Part shown: positions 11,097-23,525 of the stretch, one piece after another
Layout: each line of letters starts with the position of its first letter
How positions within the stretch are numbered: position 1 is the first letter of the stretch
NCBI GenBank assembly: GCA_022575985.1
Contig: JAKSXM010000231.1
Location: forward strand, 7,814,501-7,878,500
Direction of reading: 5' to 3'
Source: Anagrus nilaparvatae
Lineage: Eukaryota > Arthropoda > Insecta > Hymenoptera > Mymaridae
DNA length: 64,000 bases
Made by a program: the position numbers and the translations under genes
Notes under the pieces: model-generated
The model's input: only the letters and a program-made list of their open reading frames with translations
What the model was told of the DNA's origin: nothing
Database searches by the model: none

Positions 11097-12300
11097 TTTT
11101 TTTTTTTTTTTTTTTGGGCCCTTCAGAGAAGGAGCCTTTTTCGTAGGACGAGGAGAATGCAGTTTACGCATACCATACACCGCGTACTGTATGGTTATGT
11201 GGGACTCAACCTCAAATTCGGGCTAATACCCACTAAACTCCCCCATCCTCCTGCATTTATGATAATATCATAGAATCCGGACCGGGACTTTGTCACCCGG
11301 CCAGCCTTTTCACAGGCTTGCTGGAATTGTCTATTGTAGGTCAACTTGTTATCCAAAAAGACCCCAAGTATTTGACCGATTATTTGGTCTTTGTCTTTTG
11401 TCTCTCGAGCTGTTATGGTTAGAGCGACATCATCCGCGTATCCGATCATAGAGCATCCATCCGGAAGCTCAATCTTCAGCAAGCCGTCGTAAAAGGCATT
11501 CGACAGATCAGGGCAGTTCTGGGCTGTGGTAGGTAAAAAAACAATATACAATATACACAATATACAACAATATACACACATACAACCCTGCGCTATGCCT
11601 GCGCTTAATACTTTACCTCTTGTGCCATCGAGCGTGTCCCAGTGCAGGTATCGGTCCCGGAGGTAATCTCTGAGTATATTTCTCAGATAATCTGGAACTC
11701 TGAATATCTGCTCGAGGGAGTGCAGCATATCGTCCCACTTAGCCGAGTTGAATGTGTTTTTCACATCTAACGTGACAAGCAGGACGTCCGGTTAAATACC
11801 CGGCCGCACTTGTCTGGCCCTCATAACCACCTTCACAACCTGCTTGATGGCATCGATCGTGGAACACCCCTTACGAAAACCGTGTTGGTCGTCGCTAAGG
11901 TCACCCGCTTCCTTAATTGCGTGCCGTAATCTTCCTCTGATCATGCTCTCCATCACCTTGCCAATGGTATTTAACATACACAATGGTCTGTAAGATGATT
12001 AAGATCCTGGTTCACCCTTTCTCTTGCTTATCAGAGCCAAACGGGCCCTTTCCCAGTCCCTTGGAAAGATGCCAGCCACGAGACGCGCATTAAATATGCC
12101 AAGGAGGAGACCAGGGATTACCTTTACAGCCGCCTTAAGGGCTTCCGCGGGTATTTCGTCTGGTCCTGGCGCTTTCCCATTTTTTATTGACCTAATTGCT
12201 TGAAGCATCTCCGCCTCGCTAAATAGCGGAACTTGCTCCCTCGGGACATCCAAAGCCGGGAGTTGTTGGTTTGGATGATCCGGACTCAAAACCTGCTTCT
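11097..12300 (-). pseudogene. 5'-truncated non-LTR retrotransposon (LINE) reverse transcriptase, decayed
   Basis: Read on the minus strand, the pieces at 12289-11999, 11983-11792 and 11764-11195 give successive reverse-transcriptase motifs: KNGKAPGPDEIPAE (fingers), HGFRKGCSTIDAI, 'TLDVKNTFNSAKW' (palm block A with the catalytic Asp), SAGIAQG (block B), and GYADDVALTI (the FADD/YADD catalytic box). Stops or frameshifts separate the pieces. An (ATATAC)n-like microsatellite replaces the sequence after block B (about 11540-11585), and part of the thumb is deleted before 'GVFLDNKLTY'. A poly(T) run at 11097-11118 is the genomic copy of the poly(A) tail, so the 3' end is intact and the 5' end truncated. 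G+C is visibly higher than in the surroundings. The motif style suggests an R1/I-type LINE, but the clade is not certain. Confidence 0.88.
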
Positions 12301-13050
12301 ATGCCATAAAAATTAAAAGTTCAACTATTCTAATAGTTCCCCTATAATATACGTATACTTTAAAAATTTTACTGTAAATTTAAAATTACTTCATTAAAAA
12401 TAGAGGCGTAACTTTAAATAACCGATAGTATTCTGTCTTTCAATAGGTCTGTATGTAAAGACCTAACTGAAATAATTGTTAACTTTATTATGCACTTTTA
12501 TTTTAAAAGTTATAATTTAAAAATTATCTTATTAAATATAGTATATAAGAATAATTCATTTAAAATTATAATTATGTAGGTTATCTTATATAAAATAAAA
12601 AATAATGTCAATAAAATAATTTTTTTTAAACGTTTTTATTCAATGATATCAAGACGCCCTTTTTTAAGACTTTAAATTATCACAGGGGTCAAATTTTAAT
12701 AACTCGTTTCCAATATTTAGTTATGAAATGAATTGCGAATCATGAAAGATGACAGCTAAATTAAAATTAAGGTTGTAAATCAGATCTCAAAACAAAAAAA
12801 ATTGACTTTTGTTTTATGTTATTTCTTAGCTGTTCTATTATGAATGACTTTACAAAATTTTTTATTTAATTATTAATAACTAAACTTCAAAAAAAACCAA
12901 CCAAAAGTTTAGTATCATGATTGGTACCATTTATAGAGGGCAACAAAGTAGTGGCCTGAAAAGCATGGCCGCTAGATGATCTCAGAAACGGCAATTTGAA
13001 AAAAGATTCTTAATAAGGAAGGTCTCTTACGCAAGACTTAACTACCTTTA
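12301..13050. other. Intergenic, no gene recognised
   Basis: A+T-rich. A run at 12930-13060 has moderate complexity but no open exon. It ends against the Helentron-like copy F. Confidence 0.35.
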
Positions 13051-13055
13051 GAAAT

Positions 13056-14850
13056 ACCCTGCCAACTAGCTGACACTAAGGTTCCTCAAACAATGAGCTT
13101 AATACTTCAATATGACACAGATATCACCGATTACAAGCATGCAATCATACATACATTTCTATTAACTTTTAAAAGTTTTTTTTATTGATCAAAAATTTTG
13201 AAACAAATTTTCAAAAAAATATTATTAGATTCGATATATTGAGTAAAAACAATATTTTCAAATATAAGTACTTTCATAGAACTTAATGAAGTATTACACC
13301 CAAAAAAAATATTGCAGTTTTTAAATTTTTTTTGTTTTTTTAATTTTGAGAAAAAAATTATGAAAAAATTTTGTATCAGATCCAAAAAATTACTAAAAAC
13401 TAACTTTCTAAAACTAGTAGGATCAAGGATGGGGTTTTGAACACTGTAAGGAAATTCGTGACTTTACTAACGAATAAAAATAAAAAATATAGTATTTTTT
13501 AACGTAATAACTTTTTAAATAGCAATAATAAACATAATTCTTGAGGAATAAATGGTTATTTGACATATAAGCTCAATATTTTAATTTTAAATAGAGCTCT
13601 AGTAGGGAAAACCTAGAATACCAGGGTTTTGGACACTAAGTACAGGGTTTTGGACATGAAATTTATGGGGTTTTGGACACCATTCTTAAAACTACATAAT
13701 ACATTTTTTTTAAATAATAATCAGAAAAATGATAAAAAAAATGGCATTTAATTAATTTTTAATTAATTTTTAGATAAGAATATAACTATTTAAATAAAAA
13801 TTTTGAAATTACCAATTTTTAATCAATTGTAAAAATTCATGTTACAAACGACTTGTCGAGTATTGGTGTGAATAAGAAAATATTTTAATTAAAATTTTTT
13901 ATTTATTCTAATTAATTATTGTAAATAAAATAAAAAAAGAGAACAAGAGATAAAGAAACATAGTTGGAGTAGTGAGAGTTCTTCTCGTTAACCGGCATCA
14001 CTGCATTACCAATTGGCATACAGCGACATTAAATTTTTAATTTTTCTAAATTATAGATTTTATGTAGTGTACTTTTTAATTTTTGCTTTTGGATTTAACA
14101 ACATTTAACAAATAGACACTGTTAAAAATAGAAATTTTACCTTTATCTTTAACAAAATAATCAAATGTCCAAAACTAAATTCCGTGTACGCTGTTTTGGT
14201 CATTCGAATAAAATACATGTTCAAAATCACATTTTTAAGTATATTTTAGATGGGTTCTTAGACACCTTAATTAAATGCATAAAAAAGGAAGAAAATAATT
14301 TTTTTTTCTTATAAATTTAATGTTTGATGATTACTTAATCAAATAAATGCAAAAAAGTTGTTATTATTAATAAAATATAAACAAAATAGTGATTTTATGT
14401 ATCTCGTATCCTTAGTATTTTTGTTAAAAAACGATACCATATCAAGTAGTCTATTTTGATTCAAGGTTTTATTATTAAAAATAATTAATAATTTCCAAAT
14501 AAACTAGGTAGCGAAGAAAGTAACCGTTTAAAGAATATTTTTTTAATAATAATATATCTTTTCACTTATTTTTATTTTAGTTATTTGGTAAAATAACGCT
14601 GGGTGTTCAAAATCGCATCGATGTCCACCACCCCATCCTTTACCCTATTCTCATAGAAGTAAATTAGGTACTACGTCCAAAGAGGAAAAAAATTTGGTGT
14701 TTTTTGTATTTTTTTGTGACAAAAATTTAGGAAAAAAAAATTTCAAAAAATTAATTATCAGATTCGAGATATCGAGTAAAAATCATACTTTTGAATATAA
14801 GTACTTTCATGGAAGTAAATGAGGTATTACATCCAAATTATTTTAAGAAC
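13056..14850 (-). mobile_element. Helentron-like element, copy F (5'-truncated, interrupted)
   Basis: The 3' end comes first on the plus strand: stem-loop TGCCAACTAGCTGACA at 13060-13075, then GGTTCCTCAAACAATG. The tandem A/T-rich units follow, with the AGTACTTTCAT-type word in inverse orientation. The unit is broken at 13418 by another element and resumes at 14646 with TTCTCATAGAAGTAAATTAGG. The 5' hairpin and microsatellite are missing. The stem differs from copy A by paired and wobble changes. Confidence 0.5.
13420..14645. mobile_element. TA-flanked inverted-repeat element (family Z), copy 1
   Basis: 1,226 bp. Left end GGATCAAGGATGGGGT and right end (inverse) GGGTAAAGGATGGGGT, 16 bp with two mismatches. 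TA is present on both sides (13418-13419, 14646-14647); joining the flanks recreates an uninterrupted Helentron-like unit, so TA is the target duplication. Four copies of GGTTTTGGACA-like words occur near the ends (13430-13680). No transposase frame. A related shorter element is at 43131-43515. Confidence 0.65.
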
Positions 14851-15172
14851 CTAAATCAAAATTATCCCAAGTCCCATTAGACCAATAATAAAGTGGAATT
14901 TTATTTCATCATGAATATGTTTATTTAATTTGATTTTTGGCTTAGAATAATCTGGGTTTTGAGGTTTACAAGGTACTTTAGGTGGCTAGATTGTTTGTAA
15001 TAAGACAAGTCTTTGATAATTAATGTTTCTACACGCAAAAAAAAGATTAGTCAAATTAACCTCTAAAATTTTTGAACATACAAATTAATAAATATTAGTA
15101 AATTTTACTAAAAAATTGAAGTTTTAGTGTTATAAACAGAGTTGGGCAAATATGACAGAAATGGATTTTTTT

Positions 15173-16545
15173 TTCAAATCCATATTCCATATTTTTTCAT
15201 ATATGGAATCCATATTATGGCAATTTTTTTTCCATATAAATATGGAATCCATATTATGGCACCCATATTAATATGGAAAAAAAAATGATCATATTTGGAT
15301 TTCATATTAATATGATATGGAATCCATATTAATATGATATGGGTATGAAAAAAATATGGAAAAAAAATATGGAAAAAATATGGAAACAATATGGAAACAA
15401 TATGAAAACAATATGGAAACAATATGGATGCCATATTAATATGAAAAAAATATGGAAAGAATATGGAAACAATATGGATGCCATATGGACATTATATAGG
15501 TCCATATTAATATGAAAAAAATATGGAAACAAATATGGAACGAATATGGAAACAATATGGATGCCATATGGACATTATATTAGGGCCATATTGATATGAA
15601 AAAAATATGGAAACGATATGGATTAAATATGGATGTCATATTAGGGCCATAATGATATGAAAAAAATATGGAAACGATATGGATATAATATGAATGTCAT
15701 ATTAGGGCTATATTAATATGAAAAAATATGAAAACGATATGGATATAATATGGATGTCATATTAGGGCTATATTAATATGAAAAAATATGAAAACTAATA
15801 TGGAAACAATATGGATGTCATATGGATGGCATATGGATGTCATATTAGGGCCATATTAATATGAAAAAAATATGGGAACGATATGGATGTAATATGGATG
15901 TCATATTAGGGCCATATTGATATGAAAAAAATATGGAAACCAATATGGAAACAATATGGATCTCATATTAGGGCCATATTAATATGAAATAAATATGAAA
16001 AAAATATGGAAACGATATGGATTAAATATGGATGTCATATTAGGGCCATAATGATATGAAAAAAATATGGAAACGATATGGATATAATATGAATGTCATA
16101 TTAGGGCTATATTAATATGAAAAAATATGAAAACGATATGGATATAATATGGATGTCATATTAGGGCTATATTAATATGAAAAAATATGAAAACCAATAT
16201 GGAAACAATATGGATGTCATATGGATGGCATATGGATGTCATATTAGGGCCATATTAATATGAAAAAAATATGGGAACGATATGGATGTAATATGGATGT
16301 CATATTAGGGCCATATTGATATGAAAAAAATATGGAAACCAATATGGAAACAATATGGATCTCATATTAGGGCCATATTAATATGAAATAAATATGAAAA
16401 AAATATGGAAACGATATGGATGTCATATGGATATCATATTAGAGCAATATTAATATGAAAAAATATGGAAACAATATGGATGCCATATGGTCCTCATATA
16501 AGGGTCATATTAATATGGAAAAAATATGGAAACGATATTTTTTTC
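15173..16545. repeat. ATATGG-based tandem array, left
   Basis: Higher-order repeat built from AATATGGAAACGATATGGAT and 'GTCATATTAGGGCCATATTA' blocks; a segment of roughly 380 bp (about 15600-15980) is repeated almost exactly at about 15990-16370. Open frames in it encode only His/Ile/Phe/Pro/Tyr repeats and are not genes. Confidence 0.9.
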
Positions 16546-17151
16546 TGTGCAAGTATTAATTTTATAAATACCATTTTCACTCGATACATGGATCTGATAT
16601 ACACTGACAGTAGTAGGGGAAGGAATCATTCCCTCGTTTAAGGCAACAGAGTTCTCAAGCTTTTAGGATGGAATATTTCTTATTTTGGGAAAGAATATTC
16701 CCAAAATTTTTTAATAACAGAATTAGAGTAGTAAAAACTACAATCTTCTTTATCGGCGGAAGATATTTTGGGAGGTATTTTTCTTATTTTGAGATAACAG
16801 CGCTCCAAAAACACAAGAAAGATTTTATACAAATTTAGGGGAAGATTCTTTTCCGAATGGGATATCTGCTTCCCCGTACTACTGTCAGTGCATGTACTTG
16901 ATTTTTTGACAATTTTTTTCTTAAAATTTTTATGTTAAGGAATAAAAAAAACACTAATTTTTTTTTTTTGATTGACGTATCGAGTAAAAACCATACTTTC
17001 AAATATAAGTACTTTCGTGCAAATAAATGAGATATTACATCCAAATTAAAAAAAAAAAAAAGTACCTCGAGCTTTTTTGGTGAAAAAATTTTGAAAAAAA
17101 AATTAGGTCTTAATGTCGTGTTGGCTGTGAAATATCACCGGTTACAGTGCG

Positions 17152-17196
<45 letters not shown>

Positions 17197-17309
17197 GACT
17201 TTTTTTAAAAACCGGTTTTTTAGCTTCCTGAGGTCTCAAAATGTGCTTATATGCAAAAATATCGAAAATCAAAATTTCACCTATCACAAAGGTTCCTCTA
17301 TGAGGAACC
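16546..17309 (-). mobile_element. Helentron-like element, copy C (truncated)
   Basis: The 5' hairpin GGTTCCTCTATGAGGAACC is at 17291-17309 on the minus strand, followed leftward by the conserved core, a (CA)n tract at about 17160-17190 (GT on the element strand) and a few tandem units. A MITE at 16600-16894 interrupts it. It lies entirely between the two ATATGG arrays of the hAT-like element. Confidence 0.55.
16600..16894. mobile_element. TA-flanked MITE inside copy C
   Basis: 295 bp with ends containing CACTGACAGTAGTAGGGGAAG and, inverted, CACTGACAGTAGTACGGGGAAG (quoted partly). TA at 16598-16599 and 16895-16896; removing the insert restores GATCTGATACTTGATTTTTT, the normal unit of the host element. 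A Tc1/mariner-type MITE by structure. Confidence 0.65.
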
Positions 17310-17469
17310 AAATCGTTGCGCAACGTTTTTGTAGGGTGGGTGAACTGATACGAAATTTCCCAAAATTAGCTTTGCCTAATTATTGAACGCCCCCTTAACA
17401 TAAAAAGTTTTAAGAAAAATTGTAAGAGTATCAAGTAACAGATCCAACTAATCGAGTGAAAACGATATT

Positions 17470-18100
17470 TATAAAGATAATACCTTTTCCATATTTTTTT
17501 CATATTAATATGGCCCTAACATAATGTCCATATGGCATCCATATTGTTTCCATATTTGTTTCCATATTTTTTTCATATTAATATGGCGCTAATATAATGT
17601 CCATATGACATCCATATTACATCCATATTGTTTCCATATTTTTTTCATATCAATATGGCCCTAACATGAAATCCATATGACATCCATATAGTTTCCATAT
17701 TTTTTTCATATCAATATGGCCCTAATATAACATCCATATTACATCCATATCGTTTCCATATTTTTTTCATATTAATATGGCCCTAATATGACATCCATAT
17801 TGTTTCCATATTGGTTTCCATATTTTTTTCATATTAATATGACATCCATATTGTTTCCATATTGTTTTCATATTGTTTCCATATTTTTTTTCCATATTTT
17901 TTTCATATCCATATCATATTAATATGGATTCCATATCATATTAATATGAAATCCAAATATGATCCTTTTTTTTTCCATATTAATATGGGTGCCATATTAT
18001 GGATTCCATATTTATATGGAAAAAAAATTGCCATAATATGGATTCCATATATGAAAAAGTATGGAATATGGATATGGAAAAAAAATTCATTTCTGTCATA
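17470..18100. repeat. ATATGG-based tandem array, right (inverted)
   Basis: Inverse of the left array: CCATATTTTTTTCATATTAA blocks with GGCCCTAATATGACATCCAT. The outermost 150 bp mirror 15150-15310 almost base for base. Confidence 0.9.
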
Positions 18101-18217
18101 TTTGCCCAACTCTGGTTATAAACAAATTTTATTAGTAAATATTACTAAACTAGGAATAACTGCGCTTTGAGTGAATGCCTTTCATTTATTATTGAGAACC
18201 CCTTTTCAAAATGAATT

Positions 18218-18327
18218 GGTTCCTCATAGAGGAACCTTTGTGATAGGTGAAATTTTGATTTTCGATATTTTGGCATATAAGCACGTTTTGAGACCTCAGG
18301 AAGCTAAAAAACCGGTTTTTAAAAAAA

Positions 18328-18379
<52 letters not shown>

Positions 18380-19998
18380 ATGTATGTATGTATGTATGTA
18401 TGTATGTATGTCGCACTGTAACCAGTGATATTTCACAGCCAACACGACATTAAGACCTAATTTTTTTTTCAAAATTTTTTTCACCAAAAAAGCTCGAGGT
18501 ACTTTTTTTTTTTTTAATTTGGATGTAATACCTCATTTATTTCCACGAAAGTACTTATATTTGAAAGTATGGTTTTTACTCGATATCCCGAATCTGATAC
18601 TTAATTTTTTGAAAATTTTTTTCATAAAAAAATACAAAAAACTACAATTTTTTTTTTTTTTTGAAGGTAGTACATAATTTGCTTCCATGGAAGTACTAGT
18701 TTTAAGAACCTCTATAAAAGTAATTTTTTGGACCTGATACTTAATTTTTTGAAAATTTTTTTCTCAAAATTTTTGCCGCCAAAAAATATAAAAAAATGTC
18801 AATTTTATTTTTTTTTAGGATGTAGTACTTAATGTTTTTCTACAAAAGTACGAATATTTAGAATTATCGTTTTTAAATGATTATTTCATATGATACGTAA
18901 TTTTTCAAAATTTTTTTTTTTCAACATTTTTTTAATAAAAAAATAAAAAAAATACAATAATTTTTTTTCTTTTTGGACGTAATACCTAATTTATTTCTAG
19001 GAAAGTTCTAATATCCAGAATCATCGTTTTTAAAGGAATTCTCCATCTGATACGTAATTTTTCGAAATTTTTTTTTTCAAAATTTTTTGTATAAAAAAAT
19101 TAAAAAAACACAATAATTTTTTTTCTTTTTGGACTTAGTACTTAATTTATTTATATGAAAGTACTAATATCCAGAATTATGGTTTTAAAGAATTTCTCTA
19201 TCTGAAATTTAATTTTTTCAAAATTTTTTTTTTTCAAAATTTTTTGTATAAAAAAATTAAAAAAACACAATAATTTTTTTTCTTTTTGGACTTAGTACTT
19301 AATTTATTTATATGAAAGTACTAATATCCAGAATTATGGTTTTAAAGGATTTCTCTATCTGAAATTTAATTTTTTCAAAATTTTTTTTTTTCAAAATTTT
19401 TTGTATAAAAAAATTAAAAAAACACAATAATTTTTTTTCTTTTTGGACTTAGTACTTAATTTGTTTCTATGAAAGTACTAATATCTAGAATTATTGTCTT
19501 TAAAGGATTTTTTCATCTGATACGTAATTTCTCAAATTTTTTTTTTTGAATATTTTTCATATAAAAAAATTTAAAAAACATCATAATTTTTTTTTCTATT
19601 TTGACCTAGTACTAAATTTATTTCTATGAAAGTGCTAATATCTGGAATTATCATTTATAAAGGAATTAAGAATTTGAGACGTAATTTTTTTGAAAATTTT
19701 TTTTTCTTCGAAATTTTTTACATAAAAAAATCATAAATACCTTATTTTTATTCCTTTTTTGACGTAGTACTTAATTTTTGCTATGATAGTATTAATATTT
19801 AGAATTATTACGATAAGCATATGGTAAAGTTAATAAGTTACTTGCAGTTTAGAAAGATTTACGGTTCAGATTTAAAATTAACTTTATTTATGAAATACTG
19901 ATATCTCAAATTATCATTTTTATTAGATAAAATAGACCATTATAAATATTTTGCTATTGTTGATGAGGAACCATAGTGCCAATCACTTGGCAGCGTTT
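18218..19998 (+). mobile_element. Helentron-like element, copy B (full-length)
   Basis: Starts GGTTCCTCATAGAGGAACC and ends with TGAGGAACC plus the stem-loop TGCCAATCACTTGGCA at 19977-19992. A long (GT)n(ATGT)n microsatellite lies at about 18330-18412. At least three nearly identical 158-159-bp tandem units begin near 19126, 19285 and 19443. Same architecture as copy A. The open frames reported over the microsatellite (Cys/Val/Tyr or His/Thr repeats) are artefacts. Confidence 0.6.
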
Positions 19999-20004
19999 TT
20001 TTTA

Positions 20005-20395
20005 ATGCATTTTCTGTTTTTTTTATTTTTTTGGTTATAAACATTTCAAAAATGTATACAAAAATTTTTAGGCAAAAAAAAATATTTTTTTGAGATATTT
20101 CGATTTTTATGGGCCGTAGTCTTATGAAAACATAAGCATTTCAAAACTTTAAACGCATTTTTCTCGAATCTGCTTTTTGAAATTGGTTACAGTTCTAATT
20201 CAAAAACTAATTTAGTTATCGACCTAAACTTTGGTACGTTTCCTTTGTTATTGTAGTGCCAAGTCCGTTAACTGACAATATCCGAAAAAAGTGCATTAGA
20301 AATTTTTTTATTGAACATTTTAGGTGCATTTTAGGACTTAGAAAATGATATCTTTTGTTTTCAGTGCACCAAATTGTCAATTTTTGAATGTTTGT
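20005..20395 (+). repeat. Dispersed repeat, copy 2
   Basis: Homologous along its length to 5520-5935, at perhaps three-quarters identity by eye. Directly abuts the 3' end of Helentron-like copy B. Confidence 0.6.
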
Positions 20396-21100
20396 TTACA
20401 GATATTTTTAGAGAATTTAAAATTGTTTTAACATAAAATTTAATTTAAAAGTTTTTTAAAATTCTTTTTATTGTTTTGATTTAGATGTTTTTATAAATAT
20501 TTTCCTTGTTAATATTGAATTTAAAATAGTTAAATTTAATAACAGTATTAGACATTTTAGGCTAATTTAGTATAAGTATTTATTCATATGGTAACTACAC
20601 CTTGTTGCATGGATTAAAATAAACACTATTTAAAGAAAATTATTTGATTTGGCAGCATTTACTCCAGATAACTAGTCTGCGATCATCTCCAAAATCTGAA
20701 AATGAATTAAATTTATTTTAATAAATATAGAATAATATTTTAGAAGATCTTTCACTAACAAGGAAGATAGCTAAGGTGTTTGTTTTTAATTTTGATAAAA
20801 TTTAAACACGTTGTCAGGGTTGAGGACCTAATATTCGCGTAATATTTTGAGCTGCTCGTTTTCACTAAGATGGGAAAAAACGACCCTTGAATATTGTTGC
20901 AATTCAAATAAATTTAAAAGAATGTAAATGTATGTGACACATTATGCATGTGACAATTCAATAGGAAAGAAAATTAAAAAGCTAAGGTGCGATAATGGGC
21001 AAGAATATTTATTTATCCACTTTAGCCCTGGAAAGTATACATTAAATGCACCTATACTATGCTGGAAGAACTGAAATTATAGCAGCTTCTACAATAGCCA
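20396..21100. other. Intergenic, no gene recognised
   Basis: A+T-rich sequence without an exon or repeat that I can define. Confidence 0.35.
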
Positions 21101-21104
21101 CATA

Positions 21105-21282
21105 CACAAATATAGAAGTACCTATGGATAGACATATTTGTGTATGGCCAACCTTCAGATAACTGCGCCCTCTATTTTTCTACATTAATTATTGTAGACT
21201 TTTTACCTGCTGCTAAGGCAGATTTTAATATTAGGTTGGCCATACACATATATGTCTATCCATAGGTACTTCCATATTTGTG
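21105..21282. mobile_element. Hairpin MITE with 50-bp arms
   Basis: Left arm 21105-21154 and right arm 21233-21282 are inverse complements with two mismatches (outer word CACAAATAT, inner word GGCCAACCT). The 78-bp centre includes GCTGCTAAGGCAG. The arms lack coding sense. Confidence 0.8.
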
Positions 21283-21984
21283 TTTATTTGTTGCTATTGT
21301 ACTTTCATGCGTATGGCTTAGTGTCTCGATTTATACAAAATGTGCGTGTAACTATTGGTTACCCAAACTGCAAAGTAATATCTCTATTATGTACTCGTTT
21401 GAATAAGCATAAGTTGATACAAAATTTGACGTATACTAGTTTTTCCAATCACTGTTTTTTCGCGTTCAACATATTACCGCTAGATGGCAGGTACTTAAAC
21501 TATATGTTTCATGGAGGGAGACCAGTTGGTGATACCATTGGTTATATGGGCTAGTTCCCAAACCTGTATTTTCTTTTGCTAATAAAAAAAAAAAAAAAAA
21601 AAAAAAATGGAGGGAGTCTAGGCTCCATGATAAGTTTTTTAAAAAATTTAATTTTTCGAGCATTCAGGTGCATTTTGCATATTTTCCAAGGCTAAAAGTG
21701 GATAAAAAATATTAATACACGCACGAGACAGAATGTACCCCATCATCCGACACTTATTCATATAGAGTTTTTTTATAATCTGATTGGGGAAAAGGTTATT
21801 TGTGTTGACCCTTGTCCAGTTTAAGTCCATGAATTAAACGAAAGATATAAAAGGTATATGATGGATAATGCTAGATGTTTGTTTGATGATGCAAAAATAA
21901 ATATTAAATATTGGCCTGAGTAGGTAGTAAAAACGGCAGTTTATTCAAGAAAAAGAGCAGTAGCTAATGGATAATTCCATGGGT

Positions 21985-22310
21985 AAATAGCACCAAATGT
22001 AACGCGAGGTTCCAAAAATAAAAAATTTTATTTTTTTTTCAATAAAACGACTTAAAAATAGATGTTTTCCCGAATCCAAAGATTTTCTATATATTTTTAA
22101 GGGTGTCATGCTGTTTTAAAATTTTTTGGTAAAACTGCTCTCCTCAGCCACCATTTTTGAATGTTCCGTAGAAAAGCTCCAGATAACGAAAACAAAAAGA
22201 AAAGGTTTTCGATGTGAAATTTGATGCAATACTTGAATTTTCAGTTAGATTTTTGCCAATCTATTTTGATTCACGAGAAAACTCAAATTTGTATCCAACT
22301 TTAAGTAAAT
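21985..22310 (+). repeat. Dispersed repeat W, copy 1
   Basis: Homologous to 57790-58110: shared order of AAATAGCACNAAATG, AAAACNACTTAAAAATAGAT, CATTTTTGAA and TTCGATGTNAAATTTGATG. No gene content. Confidence 0.6.
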
Positions 22311-22491
22311 AAAAAAAATGAAATAATTGATAACACCCGTACGTAAAAAACCTGTACAAACGTTGTACACAAAGTTGTGCACAAAACAAAAAATAATTTT
22401 ATACAGCCTTTTGTGCACAAAATAGCGAATTTCGTGCACAAAGGAAAAAGAAAATAATTTTTTTTAATATTTATTCTGGAAGAGTAAAATA

Positions 22492-22847
22492 TACACTGTA
22501 AAAAGTAACTTTCTTAAATTAACAAAAAAATTAGAACATTTTCGAAAAATTAGTACTAAATTTAGTATCTTAACAAAAAATTCAAGTATTCTCGATTTTT
22601 TTTGTGAATTCGTAAGAAAAATTGATAATTTACAATTTTTTTTCGAAAATTTACAAAAAATAGTTGTAAATTTTCGAAAAATAGTTGAGAATTTACAAAT
22701 TTTTTCGTAAAATCACAAAAAAAATCGAGAATTCTCGAATTTTTCGATAATATACTAAATTTAGTAAATTTACGATTTTTATGTTATTAAATATATTAAA
22801 AATGCTATTTTTTTTGTGAATCTAAGAATGTTACTTTTTACAGTGTA
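22492..22847. mobile_element. Palindromic Tc1/mariner-type MITE
   Basis: 356 bp. Both ends read TACACTGTAAAAAGTAAC (inverse at the right end), TA being the presumed target duplication. Nearly the whole element folds on itself, with repeated ATTTTCGAAAAAT-like words inside. Confidence 0.8.
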
Positions 22848-23384
22848 CTACTAGGGGTAAAATATATCCTTGGGAGAATGAGAGTTTGGGGATGCCATAC
22901 AAATAGCCCCCTCCTCCGTTAAAGAATATGGTTGGGATGAAAAACTCTTGATGGTAGTTAATTTAGAGAAGAATTGTAACCTGTGGCGTAAAAAGAGTTT
23001 TGCTTTTAAAAATGAATTTATGACTATCAGAGTATGATTCAGTGACTAAAAAATACAGTTTTCATGAAAATTGAAATTTAAGTGGTTAAATAGTCCCTCT
23101 TGGGGTAAAATTCTAATCTAGGGAGTAAACAGAATTTTTCCGCTAAAAATGGATCTACAGCAGGAAAATATGATCCAGTAGTGAAAATATTAAGCCTTGG
23201 TGAATAGAAATTTTTTGGGGGCCAAATTATCCATCTTTGGAACGAAATTGTAATCTATGACAGTAAAATTCATAACGCAGTAAAATTATGTATACGCCAC
23301 AGATTACAATTTCGGCCCGAAGGGAGACGCAGTTTGGTCGCTGAAAGATTTATTTTCATTAGTATATTCGCTATTGGATCATAT

Positions 23385-23525
23385 TTTCCGGCCATAAGTA
23401 AAAATTTTGTACAATCCTCGGCCATAAACAAAGAATGACATAAATCGCAGTTTACCATCGCCTCGGAAGATAATTTACGTACGATTTGGGTCATTCTTTA
23501 TTTTTCTGGCCTAGGACCGTAATAT
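23385..23525. repeat. Small palindromic element (family Y), copy 2
   Basis: Arms AAAGAATGACATAAATCGCA and TACGATTTGGGTCATTCTTT are inverse-related, separated by 'CCATCGCCTCGGAAGATAATT'-type loop sequence (quoted in part). The preceding bases, GGCCATAAACAAAG, correspond to the site GTCCATAAATAAAG where the P-like element inserted at 51.7 kb. Confidence 0.65.

Larger units (their letters stand above)
15137..18114. mobile_element. hAT-like non-autonomous element with ATATGG arrays
   Basis: 2,978 bp bounded by CAGAGTTGGGCAAATATGAC and its exact inverse, the CAGNGNTGGGCAA end style known for hAT transposons. An exact 8-bp duplication GTTATAAA flanks it (15129-15136 and 18115-18122) and fits the hAT nTnnnnAn target pattern. 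The inverted ends extend over about 200 bp into large inverted arrays of ATATGG-rich repeats. No transposase is present. The centre is filled by a Helentron-like fragment and a further MITE, giving three nested layers. Confidence 0.85.

Noticed and set aside
15174..18170. Several His/Ile/Phe/Pro/Tyr-rich frames
   Set aside because: They are translations of ATATGG satellite arrays.
17135..18487. Cys/Val and His/Thr repeat proteins
   Set aside because: They are (GT)n/(TATG)n microsatellite read in different frames inside Helentron-like copies; the same applies at 1318 and 24223-24598.
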